Shown here: positions 55,827 through 64,000 of the stretch, piece after piece | How the letters are laid out: every line of letters starts with the position of its first letter | Numbering within the stretch: position 1 is the first letter of the stretch | Source of the DNA: Pempheris klunzingeri | Taxonomy: Eukaryota; Chordata; Actinopteri; Acropomatiformes; Pempheridae | Reading direction: 5' to 3' | Assembly: GCF_042242105.1 (NCBI RefSeq) | Contig: NC_092027.1 | Coordinates: forward strand, 11,009,721-11,073,720 | DNA length: 64,000 bases | Position numbers and translations under genes: made by a program | Notes under the pieces: model-generated | What the model saw: the letters and a program-made list of their open reading frames with translations, nothing else | Database searches by the model: none | What the model was told of the DNA's origin: nothing

Positions 55827-58800
55827 TCATGTTTCCTTTCTGGCCTTTTTCTTCTGGGAGGGCTTTGGTGGATCCACGGTCTGCTCAGGCTTCTCTGCAA
55901 GAAGGTGAAAAAGGAAAAGAAAAATAGGGAAGTGTTGAACCATCTCAGTTTAAACCACTTTGAAGACACAGACATAAAATACAGGGCGTGCTTTAAAGAT
56001 ATGAATGGCAAAGTAGAGAGATTCAATATTGTTGTAACCAGAAATGAGTAATTACTACTGTGCTGTTTGAACATTTATTTCTATGCCTTTTTTCCTTGCT
56101 GTGAATGAATATTATACCAGAGGCTGAGCTGGTGAAACCTACTCTGAGAGGATGATATGATGGGATTCTGCTTTTTGGAGGCCAGCACAGGAAGCTCTTG
56201 GGGTTTGGGTGCTGTATTGACCAGCGGTGCTGTGCTCTCCATCTGCAATCAAACAAAGGCAATGACACTACATTCATTTAATGTGAATACGTACAAATAA
56301 ATATCTATATTTATTTAGCATTTATAATTCTGTGCAAGATATTAATCTGAAAGCTTGATGTTTTTTTTTTTTTTTTCTTGCCTGGGTGTCAGATGCAGCC
56401 TCTGCTTCTGTTTTCTTCTTCTTTTTCCTCTTCTTCTTAGATTTGTTTGCTCCACCTGAGGGATCCTCAGTGTCCTTCTCATCCTCCGATACCTGCTGTA
56501 AAACAAAAACCGATGTTCAGATTATTTGGAAATTAGTAACAGTGATGACCATGGCAGGAGGAAATCAGGAGGTACTTTATGGGATAGACGCCACAAAAAT
56601 GTATGGAATCAGTTAAGAGGATTAAAGCGGTTGTGTGTTGCTGAGTTCAACATCTTAGCTTTTGTGTTGATTCCTTAATCTAATAAAATCCAGGACTTAA
56701 AAATGTTATTAAGAAATTTAGGCCTTCCACGGGGATAATCTAGAAATGTGGATGTGAATGATTTAATAGAGTATCGGTGAAACCTTGTTGGGGACAGGCT
56801 GCTCCTTCAGTGGAAGCGTCGGTGTCACCAGCACAGGAGGCTCTTCGTAGTTTCCCCAGTGCTCTGCTGGGGGGTTCCAGTCGGAGCTGGGGTCCACTGC
56901 CGCCGCCCCATCTGAAATAAAACAGGATGGCAGTTAGACAAAAAAAAAAAAAAGAGTAAAAAAGTATCTGCATGTCTAGTGAAGGATACGTTTACATAAC
57001 TCAAACTGTATGTATTTAATTTCAAGTTTAGGATTATGCCTTATGGCATAAAATCATTGGCAGCTTTACTTTTTTTCTACCCACAGTTATTTAGAAGGGT
57101 GTGTTATGTGGAATGGGTCGCTGAAATACTCACTGAATCCAGACCATTCATCATCGACATCACGGTGGTTGGCCCACTGCAGCTCTATTGGATTTGATAT
57201 GGGATCTAATCCAGACAGGTTGGGAGAGGAGGAGATTAAAAAAAAAACAAAAAACAGTACATCAGTCATTAGTGCTAAAAAAAAACAAAACAAATAACAC
57301 TGGAAGCTGTTGACATTAAGTGGAAAAATAGATTTGGTTTGTGTCTGGGTGGCAGTTAATCACAATACCAACCTGTGGTGTTTCGTCCCAGCATGGAGAA
57401 GGACACTGAGTTGAGGTCAGTCTTCATACGACCATCAACACCACTCCATGCTGCTGCCAGAGCACACAGAGACACACATGATATGGTGAGAAAGGTGTTC
57501 TGGTAAACAAACAGTGGGATTCAGATAAAAAAACTGTGTATTTCTCTAGGTGTGCCTGCCGATATCTACATTTGGTGACATCGAGAACTATCGTCTAATT
57601 TCCAAGACCTGAAGTGCTGCCATTCTCTTCAAGTTTCAGAGTAAAACCACCTTCCACTGACTAAAAAAATAAATAAAAAATAAAGAGGACTTAATTGGGT
57701 TTTTAATCACACATTATTATTATTTATCATTTAATTGCAGCCACTTTTAGTGCTTTCATGAGACAGCAGCATTATGTTTTGCTCTGTTTACAGTAAATAA
57801 CTGGACATCCACATGGAGGCCAGGGTCCAGAAATGGATCCTTTATGTTATCCATCCATCCAGCCATTATCTGTACCGCTTATCCTTAGAGGGCTGCAGGC
57901 GGCTGAAGCCAATCCCAGCTGACATTGGCCAGGAGGCTGGATGCATGCTGGGCAGGTCGCCAGTAAATCATACTGCTGACACAGAGCGACCTCACACCTA
58001 GAGGCAATTTAGTGTCACCAGCTATCCTAACTTGCGTGTGTTTGGACTGTGTGAGGAAGCTGGAGTACCTGGAGAAAACCCACACAAGCACAGGGACACC
58101 CTGTCAGTCCACAGAGCTGGCCAGTGGGTTTGAACCCTAAGTGTTGTTGCTGTGAGGTGACAGTGGTAAACACCACGCCTTTGTTGAGCCAGTAGATGAT
58201 TTGAATATAGACTTTTAATGATTTCAGCGCCTGATAACATAGCCACAACAAACAGTAGCTTAAGCTCTAATTTTGTTTTTCATTTTTCTTGCAATAGCAC
58301 TTGTGCCCAGCAGATGGCTCAGTCGGACACATGTCTACACACAATCAGAATTTTAGTGAAATTAAACACTATTGCATTTTTCTTCTGTTAGCTGTGAAAA
58401 TGACTCTCAAAATGAAAATTAATCTCATTGTTACTGTAGCTAACCTCAAAATCAGTGTGTGCCTCCACTGATAATATTCATATTTGTGGTGTAAAATAGG
58501 TGTACACAAGTCAGAGTGGTACCTTGAGTCTCCTGTGCCCAGGACTGACGCTTCGGTGGGGCCCTGTAATGTGCAGCCGTGGAAATGCCACTCCACTTGG
58601 TTCCCTCCATGACACCCATCTGACCTGGGATCTTCGCTGAAATGTCAGTCCAGCCTCCACCATTGACTGAAGGCTCCTCTCTCCAGCTGGAGGGCGCTGA
58701 GGAGATAGACAGTATGGATGGACAGATAAACAGGCGGTTTTGTCAACCAGTGACAACCTTCAGTCTAACTAATTTTGCATTTTAAAGTCAAGACCAAAAT

Positions 58801-61680
58801 CATTTTAAAACCACTGTTTACTTGCTTGTTCAGTTAGCACACCCAAGGAGACATCTTTATGTACATCCGCCATCTTTTCTTGGTGTTAGATGAATAAAAA
58901 TACATAAATAAAAAGGGAGATTTCCCACCTTGCTCACACAGAATAATGGTTTAGCTTTGTCTTTACCTGCTCCACTGGCTGCATCCACCTTTCCTGTGGT
59001 TCTTGGATGAAGGGACTCTGAAACAATGTGGGGAAAAACAAAAAGTTTGAGTAACATGCAATATCACTAGATTATCCTTGTTTGAGCATGACTGTTCACA
59101 TCATGGTGCTATATACATGCTTATCCTTGTATGTTAAATAAATGTTCATCACATTTTAATGATACTCCCAGGCCTGTCTCATCAGAACCTCTCTGACTGA
59201 ATTTAACACCAAACCCCATATTTTAACATTTACAAGATAAATACCATGGTTCCCTCTGTTCTTCTTGGCGTTGGTAGTAGCTGCGCCTGCAGGTGCCTCC
59301 ACATTGGTCTTCTGAACCCCTCCTGGGCTACCAGAGTCCTCAGGACCCTTGTCCTTCCTGCGCTGCTGCTTCTTCTCTCGGTTACTGACTTTGGTCTCCC
59401 ATGCTCCTGGAGGACACCAAAAAATAAATAAATTAATTGGTTGGGTGACTTGGGATGTGCAGGGCCATGATAAAGAAGTATTTTGGCTTGTTGATAGTGG
59501 ATGAAATTTGGTTGATTATCTAATTAAGGAGGGTAGCAACAACGGGAAAACTGAAAGACAAGTCTACTAATCAAAATGCTGAAAACATGAGGGTCATGTA
59601 GCGGGTACAGCTAAACAGTCAGTTTGAAAATGAGAAGTTATTATGAAATTTCCCTGACCACAGTAGAGTCTTACCATCATCAGGTTCCTTCCCATCATTT
59701 GTAGACACATGCAGAACTGGTTTCACATCTGTCTTGGCTTTCTTCTTGTTCTTTTTCACCTGAACTGGGGCCTGTACCTCATGGACCTGTGGATAGGAGG
59801 AAGTAAAAGTTATACTGAAGTATGGGGTTACCAAAAAGTAATACTACTGGTAAATATAACACTTTGTGGTCCCCTGAAGCCACACTGGAAAATCTGAGAA
59901 GGAGGAACACCAAGGTTTCAGCTATTCATCACCAAAAACAAAACTGTCTCATAAGACTTCCACAGAACTGAAAGCGACAACCACCAACCAGAACGCTTTC
60001 ATTTTGGCAGCAGCAGCAGCTCAGACATACCTTCTCAGTTTTGATCTGTGGGGCTAACTTGGTAATAGTCTCCGTCACTTTGACTTCCTCCTGAACTACA
60101 GTCACTGGTTGTCCATTGGACTGAGTCCTCTGTGGGGAGAAACAGACATCCGATAACATTAAGCTTCCCTTCAGTCTGTTCACTTGTCTTTCTTATACAC
60201 ACAATAATCTATTCAACTTTTAATTTCAAGCTGAATGTTTGCAATATATCTGGGTTTGCAGTATACTTTACAAATGTACCATCAAACTACTACATGAAGG
60301 AAATATCAACTTACATTCCTAAAACTACTAAAAACAGGATCCATTTAGTGGTTAACTTTTACACTGGACTACAAAGACTAGGTTGTGGAGTGAATAACTA
60401 ACATGTGGCTAGATTAACCCTGGATTCATGTTTCTGAGATATTAAGGGTCCCATATTCTGCTCATTTTAAAGTTCCTACTTGAATTCGGAGGTCCTACTA
60501 CAACAGGTTTACATGGTTTAATGCTCAAAGCTCGTTTTTCTCTGGGCAGACAGCTGTTTTCAGCTTCTGTCTGAACGCTCAGTTTTAGAAGAGCAGAACA
60601 ATCTGTGTATTTTGTTCTTGCCTTTGACAACTTTGTATCACCAGGAGCTGGTGTCACAAAGGGAAAAAGCATCATAAAAAGGAGCCAAGAAAGATAAACG
60701 GTGTGTTTTCACACACAATTCCTGAAAGATGGAGCAGGAGGAACAGAGAAAGGATGGTCTTCTCTTCCAGTTTGGGGGTTTCTTGACAAACATTTCTGTT
60801 AAAAAGACACTGGCTGAATAACAGCTGTGTAGCTGCAAACCAAATAGTTGTGAAAAACACGTAATTTGAAGTTAAACTATAGTTTATGAAGCTAGATTAT
60901 ATTTCAGGCGTATATATTTAAATGTTGGCCATTGATAGTGTTTTAATGAACTACCACTAACTAACTAGCTTTCAGCTGACTTAACCCAGAGCTAATGTTT
61001 GTTAGCATCATTTACTAACCAGGTGATTCACTGAATGTTTACCTGCTTTATTCTTGTCATTTTGTAAGTGGGGCACATGAGTGTCCCTAGATAGCTTCAT
61101 CTGAGTTGAGGAAACAAAACGGGCTGTATGAGATGACCAAGTTGGCTAAGGTTCAATAACGTTAAACTTTACTGTTTTGCTATAGTTAATAACATGACCA
61201 TGAGGCTTTAAGCTAGCTAACGGTGGGTAAACACTTGTTTCAGGACACTAATGAACAGACGTAATTAGCTGCCGTTGTTTGTTTTGATTGACCCAACGTG
61301 GTGCCGCCGCTCGATATCTCTTCCTTTGGTACCTTTTCCAGCGTTTTCTTCTTGTTCCTCTTCCTCTGCTCCTCTGGTTTGGTACTTTTAGCCGAACTGG
61401 CCTTGTCGGGCTCACCGCTGCCTTGGGTGACCGGGGATCCCCGCTTTTTCCCGACGAGCACACCGCCACAGACGGCGGCCCAGGACAGGCTGAGCAGCAG
61501 CAGCAGACCCACCGCGGCCGTGGACAGGACGACCCAGGTCGGGTACAGCTCGGGGGTCAGACCCAAATCCACCCCGAACTGGGCCAGAGCATACTCTTGT
61601 CCCAACGACAGGACCTCCTTCAAACGGGTGGAGAGCAGCTCGGCCTTTTCCGCCGCAAAACCGCGCAGGTCCCCAGCCAT
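55827..61680 (-). CDS. mtdh: Metadherin (AEG-1/LYRIC)
   Basis: Twelve coding exons on the minus strand, 61333-61680, 60031-60129, 59675-59786, 59245-59406, 58967-59017, 58523-58696, 57373-57453, 57134-57205, 56784-56911, 56382-56495, 56143-56242 and 55827-55894, total 1509 bases, 502 residues, against 582 in human. It starts MAGDLRGFAAEKAELLSTRL. One membrane segment lies at about 47-75 (YPTWVVLSTAAVGLLLLLSL). Lys-rich nuclear-signal stretches follow (KRNKKK, KKNKKKAK, KKKRKKKKK). The SND1-binding motif is kept with both tryptophans (SSDWNPPAEHWGNYEE), and the end KKKARKET matches human KKKARRET. MTDH is an ER/nuclear scaffold that binds SND1. The exon at 56382 uses a GC donor, and two exons have CAGCAG acceptors. 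The first exon donor AAG|GTACCA is my choice by phase. Confidence 0.94.
57850..58180 (+). repeat. Common teleost interspersed repeat in mtdh intron
   Basis: The copy runs from CCATCCATCCAGCCATTATC and TGTACCGCTTATCC, through AATCCCAGCTGACATTGG, AATTTAGTGTCACC, GGAGAAAACCCACACAAGCA and GGGTTTGAACCC, to GTGAGGTGACAGTGGTAAAC and ACCACGCC. The family is very abundant in fish and some other vertebrates. I recognise it by sequence but not by name. Confidence 0.65.
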
Positions 61681-62365
61681 CTTTACAAACCGAGAAAACA
61701 GGAGCTAACTGTTAGCTACCATGGCCAGCATCCGTGTGCTAACGGAGGAGTGGCTAATATAATCTGGGGAAATGGTGATGGGAGAAATCTCAGTAAAACT
61801 AGTATTCACAGTATAGAAAAACTGATTCAGTATGGGCATTTAAAAGCCAACAATATTAGCTAGATTAAGGATTTGGCAACACTTGTAAATGTCCCCGTCG
61901 TGTGACTAATAAAGGAATCTCTTATTTTACTTAAACCACGTTGGTAACAAGTCACCCATATTTCAAAATAAAACTGTTGAGTGGGGTCTCCGATAATGCA
62001 TGTAGAGATAATTCATCACAGACACAACTTGATCATAACTAGAAAATCCACCCCCTGCCGATGGTAAAACTGTAAAATTTGCAGAATTGGATGCTGAACA
62101 TCTTCACCTAAAGAAGATAAGAGCTGACACACAGCTGGAAGCTTAACTGCAACACTGTCAAAACTGGAAGTTGAAATTAATTGACATAAAGTGCTGAAAT
62201 AGAAGGAAATACGACAATATGATTTTTGAAAATGTAATTGTTAGTTTAAGTGTTAAATGGTTCCTGTAACTGAAAGTATGCATTCATATTCAACCAAAAC
62301 AATCTACAGAAGACACGCTAAAAAGAATAATACAAACTGGAGGAACTAATAAAACATTATTACAT
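61681..62365. other. Intergenic stretch, mtdh promoter to rrm2b 3' end
   Basis: mtdh starts leftward at 61680 and the rrm2b 3' end reaches about 62366, so this is the upstream region of mtdh. No TATA box was noted close to 61680 and no exon was recognised. Confidence 0.45.
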
Positions 62366-62371
62366 TTTATT
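62366..62371 (-). terminator. Polyadenylation signal of rrm2b
   Basis: AATAAA on the minus strand lies 245 bases after the stop codon. Confidence 0.55.
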
Positions 62372-62615
62372 GTCATTAAAAATGACAGTGTTGAAAGAAA
62401 TCACCATGTCAGCCAGCAGCCAGCCCTGCAGACTCAATAAAATATGCTCTATACATTAATACTCTTCAAATGTCCAGATAGGTACAAAACGATCAATCGT
62501 ATTGCCTCTCCTATTTTCATTTAGCCAAAGTCTGTCACTTTGGGCTATTTTGGGTCAGTAACTGCTTACAAAACAAATAAGTACAACAAATATGTAACAG
62601 AACGCCGGCCGGGTT

Positions 62616-63422
62616 TCAGAAGTCTGCATCCAGAGTGAATTCACAGTCCATCACGTTTGATGACATAACTCCAAATCTCTGATACTCCGCTACTCGTTTC
62701 TCAAAGAAGTTGGTTTTCCCCTCAAGTGAAATGGATTCCATGAAGTCGAATGGATTTTCGGCTCGGTACACCTTAGATCAAAGGAAAGGGGGAAAAAAAG
62801 GTTACCACACCAAAATTTCACACTAATACAAAAGGCAAATAAAATAGACTTCATTAACACCCCTTGATGTTATTAAATAGTCTTGCATATGTCATTATGG
62901 TTGTTTCCACAAGGATTATGGCTTTAATAGTGAGTCCTCTGCTTTAACACAGCAGCTACCACAATATAAAAGGAGTTAAATAAGTTATGACAGTCTGGGT
63001 TTCATTATATCTACTTTGTGATGATTTAAATAGAATTACTTTAGGCAGGCCCAGGTCGGCAAGAAGCCGGTCAGCCACAAACTCAATGTACTGCTTCATC
63101 AGAGAACAGTTGATTCCAATGAGATCCACTGGCAAGGCCTCTGTCAAAAACTCCTGCAAAACCAAACATGATTAGATTATGTACTCATAGAGCTGGTATG
63201 GTCTATCAAGACTTTGATCTATCAAAATCAGAAAAACTGTCAATTTACTATTGATTTATTGCAGTGATGCTCCATATAGACAAAGTAAACGGTTAAAACA
63301 AGCAAACACTAGCGGACCTGTTCAATGCTAACAGCTTTGGTGATGATGTCCTTCACACGGTCCTCTGATGGCTTCTTCACCAGGTAGCTGTACAGCAGGC
63401 AGGCAAAGGTACAGTGCAGGCC
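62616..63422 (-). CDS. rrm2b: Ribonucleotide reductase small subunit, p53-inducible type (3' part)
   Basis: The last three coding exons on the minus strand are 63318-63422, 63040-63153 and 62616-62771; earlier exons lie right of the window. They encode [20 protein letters not shown], then [20 protein letters not shown] and [18 protein letters not shown], then [20 protein letters not shown] and a C-terminus ending EFTLDADF. The FTLDADF tail is the peptide that docks into the large subunit. The subunit carries the diiron-tyrosyl radical for dNTP synthesis; its metal ligands in this part include the GLHC histidine region. [14 protein letters not shown] and AENPFDF favour RRM2B over RRM2 (KRVGEYQRMGVMSS), but the tail is intermediate, so paralogue choice is moderate. 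Confidence 0.7.
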
Positions 63423-63581
63423 CTGAGAAACATGTGAATATACATGTCAGAACAGCTGATATAAAAGCAGAGAAGATTCATAAAGATTTCACTAAAAGCA
63501 TCCATATCCTAACTGTGACCATATTTACTATCCAAACTGACCGAAGAGCACCATAGCTACTCTGACCATTTTTAAACAGTA

Positions 63582-63935
63582 ATGTTTGGATGGAAATCAC
63601 TCATTGAATCCATCCTCACCTATAACATATCAACCTGGTTCAATTTCCTCACCATCAAACACAAAACAAATCTCTCCCGAATAATAAACCAGGCCAGTAA
63701 AATCACCCAAACAGCCCAACTCCCTCTGTCAGAACTGTATGGACGCTCAGTGATGAGGAAAGCCACCCTCATCAACAGTATTACAGTGCAGCGACCTCAG
63801 AGTGACATGAAAAACTTGCACAGCCAAACCTCTATGTAGGTGTGTCAAACAAATTCCAAGATAAACGTTTCCTTGCGGCGTTATACAAGGGCAATGACTC
63901 ATTTCTAAGTTGCACTATTTTATGTGCTGCAAGAT
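63582..63935 (+). mobile_element. LINE fragment (CR1/L2-like reverse-transcriptase C-terminus and 3' UTR)
   Basis: An open frame from 63582 to 63839 reads WKSLIESILTYNISTWFNFL, then RIINQASKITQTAQLPLSEL and YGRSVMRKATLI. This is the typical end of teleost CR1/L2-type reverse-transcriptase polyproteins. The part after about residue 65 no longer follows the family. A 3' UTR-like segment (CAAATTCCAAGATAAACGTT) follows. It is a 5'-truncated copy in an rrm2b intron, opposite in strand to the gene. Confidence 0.75.
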
Positions 63936-64000
63936 GTCATGGGTTACTTAAAAATAAGATATAACAGATTTAACTAGATGTGTTTTGGGTTGTGAATTCG

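Noticed and set aside
61288-61863. 191-codon plus-strand frame over the mtdh first exon
   Set aside because: It is the antisense shadow of the GC-rich mtdh exon 1. The minus-strand frame has the MTDH membrane segment and Lys-rich region.

Overview
The window is from a ray-finned fish, most likely a percomorph teleost. It has vertebrate split genes with GT-AG introns, compact intergenic spaces, many microsatellites, and teleost-type Tc1/mariner, hAT-like and LINE fragments. No tool was run. Exon maps were read by eye, using splice signals, reading phase and remembered family sequences.

Layout. 1-5.7 kb is repeat-rich and holds one intronless 767-codon open frame on the minus strand. It carries a recent 64-residue tandem repeat, and I do not recognise its family. 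6.2-7.7 kb: polr2k (minus), head to head with stk3 (plus, 8.1-14.7 kb). 15.0-20.8 kb: rida (plus), with two candidate first exons. 22.0-28.6 kb: erich5 (minus), tail to tail with rida. 29.8-32.2 kb: rpl30 (plus). 39.1-49.8 kb: laptm4b (minus). 55.8-61.7 kb: mtdh (minus). 62.6 kb to the right edge: the last three coding exons of a ribonucleotide reductase small subunit, best read as rrm2b.

The block stk3-rida-erich5-rpl30-laptm4b-mtdh keeps the order and relative orientation of human 8q22 as I remember it. matn2, pop1, nipal2 and kcns2 were not recognised between these genes. polr2k and rrm2b, which lie elsewhere in human 8q22, sit directly next to the block here.

These genes do not form one pathway. 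They include a Hippo kinase (stk3), an RNA polymerase subunit (polr2k), a metabolite-repair deaminase (rida), a ribosomal protein (rpl30), a lysosomal membrane protein (laptm4b), an ER/nuclear scaffold (mtdh), a membrane-anchored low-complexity protein (erich5) and a dNTP-supply enzyme (rrm2b). The two most interesting items are the duplicated first exon of rida, with its own TATA promoter, and the unassigned intronless repeat-bearing gene.
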